In this document: positions 36,791 to 45,437 of the stretch, in pieces
Layout: every line of letters starts with the position of its first letter
How positions within the stretch are numbered: position 1 is the first letter of the stretch
Assembly: GCA_002373165.1 (NCBI GenBank)
Contig: DFJS01000027.1
Location: forward strand, 14,513 to 78,512
DNA: 64,000 bases
DNA from: Ruminococcus sp. UBA3665
Lineage (GTDB): Bacteria > Bacillota > Clostridia > Oscillospirales > Ruminococcaceae
Reading direction: 5' to 3'
Made by a program: the position numbers and the translations under genes
Notes under the pieces: model-generated
The model's database searches: none
Told to the model about the DNA's origin: nothing
What the model saw: only the letters and a program-made list of their open reading frames with translations

Positions 36791-38680
36791 TTATTCAGAA
36801 TTTCTGGATTTTTTCCTTCTGCATCCCAGCAGAATTCTCGAAAGAAGCACAAGAGAAAGCACTGCAAATACAGGAGTTAATTTTTTCAGCACCATGCCGC
36901 GGATCAGCGGAATTCCCATCAGCGGCGGAATGCATTTTACAAGTGCCGCAGGATGTTCCGCATAGGCATGAATCGCCCTGACAGCACCTTCGGCAGTATA
37001 CGCATAATCTTCTTTCAGGAAGATATGCAGAACCTGCATGATGATATCCTGATTCAGTCCCGGCATAAGAGAAGCAAAATCTGCAAGGGCAGTCAGATTC
37101 AGACCTTCCGGAGAAATCAGATTTTCATACTGCTGCTGCTGGCCTTCCAGTGTAGAGGGAATACTGCCGTCCAGCTGTCCCCGGACACTCTGTGCACGGT
37201 ATGCAAGATAATATTCCATTGCGGCTGTACCCTGTGCGAACTGTTCCGGAGTATAGAAAGTCAGCCCCTGTTCGGCATAAGGCCGGATGTTTTCGAGTGT
37301 CTGTGCATAGAGTGCTTCATAGCGGCCGTTTTCAAAGCAGGATGTCAGGAGCGTATCATAAATTTCATGATACTGTTCCAGAGTTTCCGGCTCTGAAAGA
37401 AGCGCATTGATCAGCGGTCTGTCCTGCATGGCCACGCTGTAAACGGGCGTATCAATCGGATAATTAATCATGCTGGCATTGATATCCATCGCGCCGCCTG
37501 TATCCGGAACAGCATCGAATCCGCTTCCGTTCAGCACGCTGGATACGGCACATTCATAATTAAATGACCCGAACGCCAGATTATAATCCCACGGCACCAG
37601 AGAAAGAATGCCGTCCTGTTCATGAAGATAAAAATTATGAACAAATAAACTGCTGTAGCTGTCATAGTTATTCACAAAACTGTGCACGGCAAAATATCGG
37701 AGCAGGCTTTCTGTATCCAGTACACTCTGAGGATTTTCAGAGCTGTTCAGCGTTTTGACAGACTGTATCAGCCTTTGCTGGTCTTCTTCTTTTGTCTTGA
37801 ATACGGCAGAATTCCAGATATCGGCATAAGCCTCCGGGTCATCGCCGATATACTGCAAAGCGGCAGGTGCTGTCTGTTCCGGGGTGAATACGGAACTCAG
37901 CATGGTGCCCAGAATATCGGCACGGTCGCCGGGCTGTGCATCGGCATAATAACTGCCGTCCATAATTTTTTCATTCACCCACAGAGAAGAGCCTTCACTG
38001 TAATCAAGCATCGCACTGGTGTCGAGCGTATCCATCGAGAAGCTGTCCGGCTTGTAGAGCTTTCCGTACTCTTCCCCGTAATTGCGCAGACAGAACGAAT
38101 CTTCAACAGCTTCCACGGCCAGATATAAGCCGAAATCCTCGCCGTTGAGCCGCAGAAGCGCATAACTGGAAAGCGGTGCGGCAACGCCCATATCATTCAT
38201 GAGATGATAGGCCATAAAATCTTTCATGCAGCTGGGGTCCTGCCCCAGATTATTCAGGCATAATTTATCCAGGCCGTAATATGTCACAGACGGGTCGTTA
38301 TGATCAAATTCAATCTTGAAACTGAAATGATCGCCGCCCTGCTGGCTGATGGAAGAAAGCGAAGAGTTCCCCTTTGGACGAATAGCACAATTCTGAATTA
38401 TTTCGCCGTCGATTGTCACATTGCAGGAAATATACTGTTCCTGTGTGGCATGTGCAATCATAGTATTCCAATCAGTCTGGCTGACATCCAGATTGATGAT
38501 ATGCACCCGGCTGCTGTCGAACAGAAGATTTTCCTGTGTATACGCATCCGAAACGGTGCTTTCGGCAGAAGATTTCTGTACTTTTGCGGCATCTGTTCTG
38601 CCGGCGGGAATCAGCAGAGCGGTCAAAGCAAGCACCATGCCGGAAAGAACGGCAATTTGTTTTTTCAGATTCTGATTCAT
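36791..38680 (-). CDS. Secreted CotH-like kinase-family protein
   Basis: 629 residues. Signal peptide (residues 1-31, ending TDA), then a CotH-type atypical kinase domain: RPKGNSSL, FKIEFD, KLCLNNLGQDPSCMKDFMAYHLM, LLRLNGEDFGLYLAVEAVEDSF and a VPWDYNLAFGSF motif matching the metal-binding Asp region of CotH. A C-terminal transmembrane helix followed by RRKKSRN anchors it outside the cell. Family knowledge: Bacillus CotH phosphorylates spore coat proteins; homologs in fibre-degrading gut bacteria are surface proteins of unknown substrate. ATG at 38680 behind AGGAGGA. Confidence 0.88.
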   Translation of the reverse strand: MNQNLKKQIAVLSGMVLALTALLIPAGRTDAAKVQKSSAESTVSDAYTQENLLFDSSRVHIINLDVSQTDWNTMIAHATQEQYISCNVTIDGEIIQNCAIRPKGNSSLSSISQQGGDHFSFKIEFDHNDPSVTYYGLDKLCLNNLGQDPSCMKDFMAYHLMNDMGVAAPLSSYALLRLNGEDFGLYLAVEAVEDSFCLRNYGEEYGKLYKPDSFSMDTLDTSAMLDYSEGSSLWVNEKIMDGSYYADAQPGDRADILGTMLSSVFTPEQTAPAALQYIGDDPEAYADIWNSAVFKTKEEDQQRLIQSVKTLNSSENPQSVLDTESLLRYFAVHSFVNNYDSYSSLFVHNFYLHEQDGILSLVPWDYNLAFGSFNYECAVSSVLNGSGFDAVPDTGGAMDINASMINYPIDTPVYSVAMQDRPLINALLSEPETLEQYHEIYDTLLTSCFENGRYEALYAQTLENIRPYAEQGLTFYTPEQFAQGTAAMEYYLAYRAQSVRGQLDGSIPSTLEGQQQQYENLISPEGLNLTALADFASLMPGLNQDIIMQVLHIFLKEDYAYTAEGAVRAIHAYAEHPAALVKCIPPLMGIPLIRGMVLKKLTPVFAVLSLVLLSRILLGCRRKKSRNSE

Positions 38681-38770
38681 AATATCATTCCTCCTGTATC
38701 TTGATGTTATCTGTATTTTACAGGAGTTTTATGTTTGAAATGTTTTTGAAATCTTAGAAAAATATTAAAA

Positions 38771-38795
38771 AAATCGCCTGTCAGACAGACGATTT
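38771..38795 (-). terminator. Terminator overlapping the end of the small membrane-protein gene
   Basis: AAATCGCCTG / GACGATTT-type inverted repeat that includes the stop codon of the 124-residue gene; minus-strand T run follows. Confidence 0.75.
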
Positions 38796-39155
38796 TTCAA
38801 TTTCTTCACTTAAGCGCAGAATTTCCGGCGCAAGCTGTTTCCGGCGGACAGCTGTAATTTTCCGGAATATCGGGAGCGCGGCAGCCATGATACTCAATCC
38901 CAGAATTCCGATGCAGATGCCTGCGCCGAAAAAATCCCATACCAGAATCATCGTCAGCCCCACCCCGAAAATTAAAGTCCCGGCTGTACCCACGGCCGCC
39001 GAAATCACAGTTCCGGGGAATTCACAGCTTTTATCGAGTTTTTTCAGCTGTTCCAGTTTATTATCCGTCTGCTGTTCCGGAAGATATTTCCGGCGGATTT
39101 CCTCCACTTCGGCATGTTGTTTAGCCGAATAGCTGTAACTGAATTTAGAATCCAT
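38781..39155 (-). CDS. Small membrane protein of the two-component operon
   Basis: 124 residues, unrecognised. A charged N-terminal helix (RRKYLPEQQTDNKLEQLKKL), two transmembrane segments (about 48-70 and 75-95) and a charged C-terminal helix. Its gene overlaps the end of the histidine kinase by 11 bp, so it is translated with the sensor and may modulate it. Confidence 0.7.
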   Translation of the reverse strand: MDSKFSYSYSAKQHAEVEEIRRKYLPEQQTDNKLEQLKKLDKSCEFPGTVISAAVGTAGTLIFGVGLTMILVWDFFGAGICIGILGLSIMAAALPIFRKITAVRRKQLAPEILRLSEEIEKSSV

Positions 39156-40200
39156 TTTTTTCGTCTCCTTTCCGCAGTCTGACTGTAAAAACGCTTCCTT
39201 TGCCGAGTTCGCTTTCTACAGAGATTTCGGCATTGGCAATATCAATAATTCTTTTGACCAGTGCAAGGCCAAGGCCGTTTCCTCTGGAAGCGTGAGAAGT
39301 ATCACCCTGATAGAATTTTTCAAAAATATGCTTTCCGGTACTGCTGTCCATACCGCAGCCGGTATCGCGGATTTCCACAACAGCGAATCCGGGTTCTTCC
39401 CGTACGGTCAGGCCTATTGTACCGCCGGGTTCTGTAAATTTTACTGCATTGGAGATCAGATTCTGCCATACAAGCCGGAGCAGTTCCGGATCGGCCTGAA
39501 CAGTGACATCCTCTGCAATTTCTGTTTCGATTTCAAGCTGTTTCTGTTCCCATTCTGATTCAAAGCCGAGCATACATTCACAGAGCTGTTCCGAAAGCGA
39601 ATAGATTTGTACTTCCGGATAAATCTGCTGATTTTCGAGTTTATTCAGCTTCAGAACATTGACGACCAGAGCAGAAAGATTCCGGGCAGATTCATCAATT
39701 GCAGCGGCATATTCGCGGCGTTCCTGATCGGTGATGGCATCGTTTTGCAGCAGAGCGGCATAATTCCGCATAACGGCAAGCGGAGTCTTCATCTCATGGG
39801 AAACGTTGGAAACAAAATCTGTTCTTAATGTTTCCACGCCGGAAAGCTCCTGTGCCATCTTGTTGATATGGGCGATAATTTCGTTATATTCGGCCATGCC
39901 GGATACAGTGGGCATAGGTTCAATGCGGGTCTGGAAATCGCCTTTTGTAATTTTTTCCAGTCCTTTTGTGATGCGCCGGATAGGGCGTTCGGTATAGATT
40001 TTCTGACGTATTGTATCCAGAGTCCAGAAAATCAGCGTGATGAATATCACATTCCCGAAGGTCAGAGGTGCGGCTGTTTTCAGTTTTTCAGTGGGAATAT
40101 CCATAAAATGCAGGAACAGAAAAAACGAGCAGCTTACTACAAAAGAAATCAGCAGGAAAAATACAATAAATTTATAAATACCGCTCAGATTTTTCTTCAT
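39145..40200 (-). CDS. Sensor histidine kinase
   Basis: 351 residues. Two transmembrane helices (about 11-30 and 46-63) with only a short extracytoplasmic loop, a HAMP-like segment, HisKA with phospho-accepting His135 in VSHEMKTPL, and a HATPase domain with NLISNAVKF, DTGCGM and GNGLGLALV. The tiny external loop suggests an intramembrane or protein-partner signal, as in BceS-like sensors. Its ATG overlaps the response-regulator stop by 4 bp. Confidence 0.95.
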   Translation of the reverse strand: MKKNLSGIYKFIVFFLLISFVVSCSFFLFLHFMDIPTEKLKTAAPLTFGNVIFITLIFWTLDTIRQKIYTERPIRRITKGLEKITKGDFQTRIEPMPTVSGMAEYNEIIAHINKMAQELSGVETLRTDFVSNVSHEMKTPLAVMRNYAALLQNDAITDQERREYAAAIDESARNLSALVVNVLKLNKLENQQIYPEVQIYSLSEQLCECMLGFESEWEQKQLEIETEIAEDVTVQADPELLRLVWQNLISNAVKFTEPGGTIGLTVREEPGFAVVEIRDTGCGMDSSTGKHIFEKFYQGDTSHASRGNGLGLALVKRIIDIANAEISVESELGKGSVFTVRLRKGDEKNGF

Positions 40201-40868
40201 TTGATAACCGCCTTATAGCCCAGCCCGTGCACTGTGACAATCTGAAAATCATCACAGTTTTCAAATTTTTCCCGGAGCTTTCTCATATAGACATCTACCG
40301 TGCGCAGGCCGGAAGTGCTTTCGATATCCCAGAATTCATCCATCAGAGCCGACCGGGTAAATGTTTTTTTCGGATAAGAGAGCAGTTTATATAACAGATT
40401 GAATTCCCGTACTGTCAGAGGAATTTCCTCACCGTCCAGCACAGCCGTGCGTTCGTCGGCGTTCATGGTAAATTTCCCGACAGTCAGCTGTCTGGACTGA
40501 TTGATGCCTGCCCGGCGGAGCAGTGCCCCGATGCGCAGCAGAAGTTCTTCCAGATTGACGGGCTTGACCATATATTCATCAATCCCCAGCTGATAGCCGT
40601 GCTGTTTGGCCTTCATATCATCCCTTGCGGTCATGAACAGAATAGGAATTTCTTTATTGAGACTTCGAATAGTTTCGGCGAACTCAAACCCGTCAATTTT
40701 GGGCATCATAATATCTGAAATAATCAGATCGAACATTGCTCCGTACATGGCATTATAGGCATCGCTGGCATTCAGACAGCCTACAGTTTCATAGCCGTTC
40801 TGATTCAGCCAGGTGCAGACTGTTTTATTCAGATTCTTATCATCTTCCACTACTAAAATTTTAAACAT
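40197..40868 (-). CDS. OmpR-family response regulator
   Basis: 223 residues: receiver domain with Asp52 (DLIISDIMMP), conserved acidic pair VVEDD and lysine in MVKPVN, then a winged-helix DNA-binding domain (LTVREFNLLYKLLS ... RTVDVYMRKLREK). Start at the ATG at 40868 behind AAAGGAG rather than an upstream GTG. First gene of the regulator-kinase-membrane protein unit. Target genes not evident. Confidence 0.95.
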   Translation of the reverse strand: MFKILVVEDDKNLNKTVCTWLNQNGYETVGCLNASDAYNAMYGAMFDLIISDIMMPKIDGFEFAETIRSLNKEIPILFMTARDDMKAKQHGYQLGIDEYMVKPVNLEELLLRIGALLRRAGINQSRQLTVGKFTMNADERTAVLDGEEIPLTVREFNLLYKLLSYPKKTFTRSALMDEFWDIESTSGLRTVDVYMRKLREKFENCDDFQIVTVHGLGYKAVIK

Positions 40869-41023
40869 ACACACCACTCCTTTGAGATGATTCTATCACA
40901 CAAATGTTTCTGTTTTGTTAAAAAAATACTGTTCACAGAAAATTTACATTTCATTCGTCATGTGCTAATTTTTTTCTATTATACTGTCTAAAAAAACATG
41001 ATAACCAAATTCCGGGCAGGGTA

Positions 41024-41052
41024 TTGACATTTCTGTCGATCCAGTGTATAAT
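41024..41052 (+). promoter_or_regulatory. Promoter of the gshA operon
   Basis: TTGACA (41024-41029), 17-bp spacer, TATAAT (41047-41052). Gives a leader of about 110 nt before gshA. Confidence 0.9.
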
Positions 41053-41063
41053 AATAGACAAAT

Positions 41064-41134
41064 CCTATTGTTCACATAGGCTAAGAATGCTTTTCTTCTG
41101 GCAGATTCTATCCTATTCTGATTCCGCATAGGAT
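41064..41134 (+). repeat. Two similar stem-loops in the gshA leader
   Basis: CCTAT / ATAGG (41064-41080) and ATCCTAT / ATAGGAT (41110-41134) repeat the same inverted motif twice within the leader. Could be an RNA structure or protein sites; no known riboswitch recognised. Confidence 0.4.
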
Positions 41135-41169
41135 ATAAAACTTATTTTCATCACAGGAGAGTGGCAGAT

Positions 41170-42315
41170 TTGAGACAGAATTTATTATACAGCGGCAAAT
41201 TCGGCCTGGAACGAGAAACGCTGCGCACAGATACACACGGAAAACTTGCACAGACTCCGCACCCGTTCGGGGAAGATTCCCATATTACAAGGGATTTCTG
41301 TGAAAATCAGCTGGAATTGATTACACCCGTCTGTCACAGCATTGCAGAGGCTCTGGAATCTTTACAGCAGCTTCACAGCAGAGCAGAACAAACGCTCTCT
41401 GCGATGGGCGAAAAAATCTGGATTTACAGCAATCCGCCGCATTTTGAATCTGAACAGGACATTCCGATTGCCCGGTTTGGCGGCGAACAGTCTTTCAAGC
41501 AGAATTACAGGGAAGCTCTGGAAAAACGCTACGGCAAGCGGCTGATGCTTTTTTCCGGCGTACATTTTAATTTTTCTTTTCCGGAGCCGCTTCTTCAGGC
41601 ATGGCATACCGGAACAGAAAGTTTTTCTGATTTTAAAAATGCGCTGTATCTGCGGCTGTACCGTCAGTTATTCCGGCACAGCTGGCTTCTTGTGCTGCTG
41701 ACAGCGGCAAGCCCTTTCTATGACAGATCGCTTGACGGCGACGGACTGCACGGAGCTGTTCTGGGCGAATATGCCTCACTCCGGAACAGCAGGCGCGGTT
41801 ACTGGAATCAGTTTATTCCTGTGCTGGAACATGACAGTCTGCAACATTTTGCCGAAAGCATTCAGAATTATACCACAAAAGGGCTTTTATTCTCTGTCAG
41901 TGAACTGTATCTGCCTATCCGGCTGAAACCGCGCGGAGAAAATACGCTGGAAGCTCTTGTGCAGGGCGGAGTAGATCATATTGAATTAAGAATGTTTGAC
42001 CTGAATCCGCTTTGTCCGCTGGGTGTGTGCGAAACAGACCTCCGGTTTGCCCATCTGCTGATGCTGTATCTGCTCCGGCTGGAAGACACGCCGCTGACTT
42101 CTGCACAGCAGGAACAGGCCGTGCATGATCACCAGAATGCTGCCTGCTGTCATCCGGAAAGCCGTCTGCTTCATAAAGCAGAAGAAATTTTGCAAAATAT
42201 GTCTGTCTGTTTCGCCGAAGAGGAAGAAATTCTGTCCGTCATCCGGTACGAACAGCAGAAACTTACCGGGAAACGCCTCTGGGAACAAGTCCGGCGTGAA
42301 GCGTTTTACCTGTAA
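41170..42315 (+). CDS. gshA: Glutamate-cysteine ligase, GshA/GshF type
   Basis: 381 residues matching the ligase domain of class I glutamate-cysteine ligases: KFGLERETLR, DFCENQLELITP, SNPPHF, MLFSGVHFNFSF, LLTAASPFYD and HIELRMFDLNPL. It makes gamma-glutamylcysteine from Glu, Cys and ATP. Shorter than E. coli GshA (about 518) and lacking the ATP-grasp domain of fused GshF, so glutathione itself would need another enzyme. Start is probably the TTG at 41170, 10 nt after AGGAG; the GTG at 41161 directly abuts the ribosome site. Followed 15 bp later by a class II amidotransferase. Confidence 0.88.
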   Translation: MRQNLLYSGKFGLERETLRTDTHGKLAQTPHPFGEDSHITRDFCENQLELITPVCHSIAEALESLQQLHSRAEQTLSAMGEKIWIYSNPPHFESEQDIPIARFGGEQSFKQNYREALEKRYGKRLMLFSGVHFNFSFPEPLLQAWHTGTESFSDFKNALYLRLYRQLFRHSWLLVLLTAASPFYDRSLDGDGLHGAVLGEYASLRNSRRGYWNQFIPVLEHDSLQHFAESIQNYTTKGLLFSVSELYLPIRLKPRGENTLEALVQGGVDHIELRMFDLNPLCPLGVCETDLRFAHLLMLYLLRLEDTPLTSAQQEQAVHDHQNAACCHPESRLLHKAEEILQNMSVCFAEEEEILSVIRYEQQKLTGKRLWEQVRREAFYL

Positions 42316-42330
42316 AGGAGGATTATTTTT

Positions 42331-43089
42331 ATGTGCGAACTTTTCGCTGTTACTTCTGCCGAACCAGTTCAGCCGGCAGATTATCTGAAAGAATTTTTTT
42401 CCCATAGTGTGCGGCATCCGCACGGCTGGGGAATGATGTACGAGCAGAACGAAAGAATTATCATCAAAGAACCCGTCAGAGCCTGTGACAGTCCTCTGAT
42501 GCGCTCGCTGACGGAGAATCTTGCTCCGCAGAAAAATCTGATGGCACATATCCGTTTTGCTACAGTGGGAACAGTCCGCACAGAAAACTGTCATCCATAT
42601 ACAGGAAAAGATCTTTCCGGCCGGGAATGGACGCTGATTCATAACGGAACTATTTATTCCGGAAAGCTGAATTTTCAGTATTTCAAAAAACAAACAGGCG
42701 ATACTGATTCCGAACGGCTGTTTCTTGCCCTGCTGGATACCGTCAACGAACGCCTGCGCCGCGGAGAAATGAACAGCCGCGCCAGATTTGAAACAGTGCA
42801 TCAGTTTATTATCTCCAATGCACCAAGAAACAAGCTGAACCTGATTATCTATGACGGGGAACTGATGTATGTACACAAAAATCTGAAAAATACGCTGAGT
42901 TACAGGCGGCTGGAACATGGTCTGCTGTTTTCCACACAGCCGCTCCGCGAAGGCGAATGGATTCCCTTCCCGACTGCACAGGTGATTGCCTACCGGGAAG
43001 GCCGGGAACTCTACCGCGGCCGTCAGCACAGCGGCATTTATATCCCGACACTGGAATATATTGCTGCCGCGGATGCAATGAATATCTGA
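42331..43089 (+). CDS. Class II glutamine amidotransferase, YafJ-like
   Basis: 252 residues with an N-terminal nucleophile (MCELFAV, Cys2 after Met removal), HPHGWGMMY, AHIRFATVGTV, CHPY and LIHNGTI motifs of the GATase_4 family. Stand-alone members hydrolyse gamma-glutamyl amide bonds, for instance EgtC in ergothioneine synthesis. Co-transcription with the ligase suggests it trims or transfers the gamma-glutamyl group of the ligase product or a derivative; this is inference from context. AAAGGAGG ribosome site. Confidence 0.88.
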   Translation: MCELFAVTSAEPVQPADYLKEFFSHSVRHPHGWGMMYEQNERIIIKEPVRACDSPLMRSLTENLAPQKNLMAHIRFATVGTVRTENCHPYTGKDLSGREWTLIHNGTIYSGKLNFQYFKKQTGDTDSERLFLALLDTVNERLRRGEMNSRARFETVHQFIISNAPRNKLNLIIYDGELMYVHKNLKNTLSYRRLEHGLLFSTQPLREGEWIPFPTAQVIAYREGRELYRGRQHSGIYIPTLEYIAAADAMNI

Positions 43090-43092
43090 AAC

Positions 43093-43129
43093 AAAAAAAC
43101 TGCCGCTGGAATACAGCAGCAGTTTTTTT
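43093..43129. terminator. Bidirectional terminator
   Basis: Arms AAAAAAACTGCCGCTG / CAGCAGCAGTTTTTTT with one mismatch and a 5-nt loop between the convergent amidotransferase and LRR genes. Confidence 0.92.
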
Positions 43130-43135
43130 CAGCAA

Positions 43136-45166
43136 TTACAGTATTTTAAACACTCTTTCGTTCAGGAAATCCGTAAAACTGCCTTTGAATTTTCCTGTTC
43201 CGAACTCAGAGCTGTATTGTAAAATCAAAGCCGCATCGATAGAATTGCAGCTGCCGTCAGCGTTTACATCTGCGGCTTCTTCCTGCAAAGCGTTCAGTCC
43301 GGAAGGACTGCCTGTTCCTCTGCTGGCGGAAGCTTCCAGAACAGCAGCGGCATCCTGTGCATTCACAGCATCATCGTCATTGAGATTTCCCAGCTCCAGT
43401 TTTTCAGAAGCAGAAGTATCAATCCACATTGCCGGACGAACGGCAAAAATATAATTTGCAGCCGCTGCGCCGTCGCGGCGGATATAGCCGTTATAATCCA
43501 CAAACATACAGCTGTAGGAAAACATGCCTGTACTGCGAAGCCACCAGTAACAAGTTTCAGAATTCAAAATACCGGGATCGGACTGTTCTGCAAGTGCGGC
43601 CGCAGAAGCTTCTGTCATGCGGGCTTCTTCATCCGGAAAATACTGCATGACCTCTTCGGCACTTAACAAAAACAAATCGTCTTTTGTCACAGTGCCTCCG
43701 CTTGTCAGATAAAGTTCGTTATCCTGTGTAGAAACGGCAGTTCTTTGAATTTTAATTTTCTCTTCTTCTGTAAATACAGAATCATAGAAATCATGATTCA
43801 GCCACTGCCGCACAGCACTGCCTGCCCACTGATTGCTTCTCATATCGACAGGATACATGCGCATGAATGCAATTGCTTTTTCTGTGATAACCAGTTTCCG
43901 GCTGTCTTCTGCATACAGTACGCGCCATTTCAGCGGTTCGTCCTGATAAAGTCCCATGATCAGCCGTTCGGTTACGCGATGGGATGCAGATTCCGTTCCT
44001 GTGCCGAGAAACTGCACCTGAGAGGAAAACGGACTGTTTTCAATCCCGATTTCCATCTGATTCCACTGCAATTCCGAACCGTAATATACAGCATTTCCCA
44101 GAGCGGCACAGCCGTGGAAGGCATATGCGCCGATATGCGTTACCTGTTCGCCGATTACGGCACTTGTCATCAGGCCGCAGCCTTCAAAGGCATAATCGCA
44201 GATTTTTCCCTGTGCCACATCAGCTTCCGGAATAGCCGCCGCACAGAACGCCCTGTAGCCGATATAGGACACACTGTCCGGAATTCTGATTTCTGTCAGG
44301 CTGATATTGCCTTCAAACGCTCTTGCTTCAATTCTGGAAAGACCTTCCGGCAGAGAAACTCTCTGAATTTCCGTACACAGACTGAATGCATATTCTCCGA
44401 TTTTCGTCACACCTGCCGGAATTCCGACAGAATTCAGCCGGGCATGAATAAATGCAAAATCCTGTATTTCAGAAATTCCTTCCGGAATGACAAGATCTTT
44501 CAATTCTGCCTGATTCAGATATAAATGCCCGGCATATTCCAGAGGATTGGCATGGATGCCGCCGAAACGAATCCGGCACCATGCGGCCAGATCTTCAATC
44601 CAGACACTTTGCAGAGAAATGCAGTTTTCAAACGCACTGATTCCCATATCTGTGACATTGCCGCCGATGGTAACTTTTTCCAGAGCGGTACAGTTAATAA
44701 ATGCCGATTCTCCAATCCATCCGGATTTGATTTCAATTTCTTTCAGAGCCGTACAGCCGTCGAATGCCGCAAAGCCAATGGCCTGCATAGTGGACGGAAA
44801 CGAAACAGAAGTCAGCTTTTTCATATTGGCAAATGCCCGGAAACCGATGCTTGTCACGCCTTCTTCCAGAATAATATTTTTAATGCTGTCCGATTTGATA
44901 TAATAATACCATGGCGCACACTCATCCGCAGAAGGCGTATCGCAGTATAAATAATTATCCATGTTTCCTGTACCGGAAATGGTGAGTGTATCGCCGATGA
45001 CTTTCCAGTACAGATTTTCTCCGCAGGTTCCTTCGGATGCCGTCTGATCCACAGCCGCCATAATAGACGAAAAATGCATAAATTCCGGCAGATTCGGAAG
45101 TGTCAGCGCACAGAAGACTGAAACTGCCGCTGTCATGCCGATGAGTTTTCTGAATTTTGGAATCAT
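43136..45166 (-). CDS. Secreted LRR_5 / DUF6273 protein with dockerin
   Basis: 676 residues. Signal peptide (1-30), BspA-type LRR_5 repeats (about 90-390; GVTSIGFRAFANMKKL, TQIGEYAFS-like units), a DUF6273-type domain with WRVLYAED, AVRQWLNHDFYDSVF and YWWLRSTG, then a type I dockerin with two loops (NLNDDDAVNAQD and DVNADGSCNSID). The dockerin should attach it to a scaffoldin, so it is a non-catalytic, probably adhesive, cellulosome component. ATG behind AAAGGGGG; about 130 nt of leader. Confidence 0.88.
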   Translation of the reverse strand: MIPKFRKLIGMTAAVSVFCALTLPNLPEFMHFSSIMAAVDQTASEGTCGENLYWKVIGDTLTISGTGNMDNYLYCDTPSADECAPWYYYIKSDSIKNIILEEGVTSIGFRAFANMKKLTSVSFPSTMQAIGFAAFDGCTALKEIEIKSGWIGESAFINCTALEKVTIGGNVTDMGISAFENCISLQSVWIEDLAAWCRIRFGGIHANPLEYAGHLYLNQAELKDLVIPEGISEIQDFAFIHARLNSVGIPAGVTKIGEYAFSLCTEIQRVSLPEGLSRIEARAFEGNISLTEIRIPDSVSYIGYRAFCAAAIPEADVAQGKICDYAFEGCGLMTSAVIGEQVTHIGAYAFHGCAALGNAVYYGSELQWNQMEIGIENSPFSSQVQFLGTGTESASHRVTERLIMGLYQDEPLKWRVLYAEDSRKLVITEKAIAFMRMYPVDMRSNQWAGSAVRQWLNHDFYDSVFTEEEKIKIQRTAVSTQDNELYLTSGGTVTKDDLFLLSAEEVMQYFPDEEARMTEASAAALAEQSDPGILNSETCYWWLRSTGMFSYSCMFVDYNGYIRRDGAAAANYIFAVRPAMWIDTSASEKLELGNLNDDDAVNAQDAAAVLEASASRGTGSPSGLNALQEEAADVNADGSCNSIDAALILQYSSEFGTGKFKGSFTDFLNERVFKIL

Positions 45167-45301
45167 AGAAAGCCCCCTTTTCTGATCTGTCTTTAAAAAA
45201 ACAGCGAACTGTACCCCAAAAAAACATAAGCCGCAAAGGTGCAGTCCGCAGGAACGTATATCAGATATAACTTAATTTTAGCATAAAACCATATTTTCTT
45301 A

Positions 45302-45330
45302 ATTATAGCATGTTTTGGCAGATCTGTCAA
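45302..45330 (-). promoter_or_regulatory. Promoter of the LRR-dockerin gene
   Basis: Minus strand TTGACA (45325-45330), 17-bp spacer, TATAAT (45302-45307). The remaining 45331-45437 is AT-rich and shows nothing else. Confidence 0.9.
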
Positions 45331-45437
45331 GATATGAAATCCCGAAAAAATGGTTTTGTTTTTGTACATTTTATACAAATATCAGAATTCAAATTATCAG
45401 AAAAGTCAGCCGGACAAACAAAAATTTTTTGATTTAT

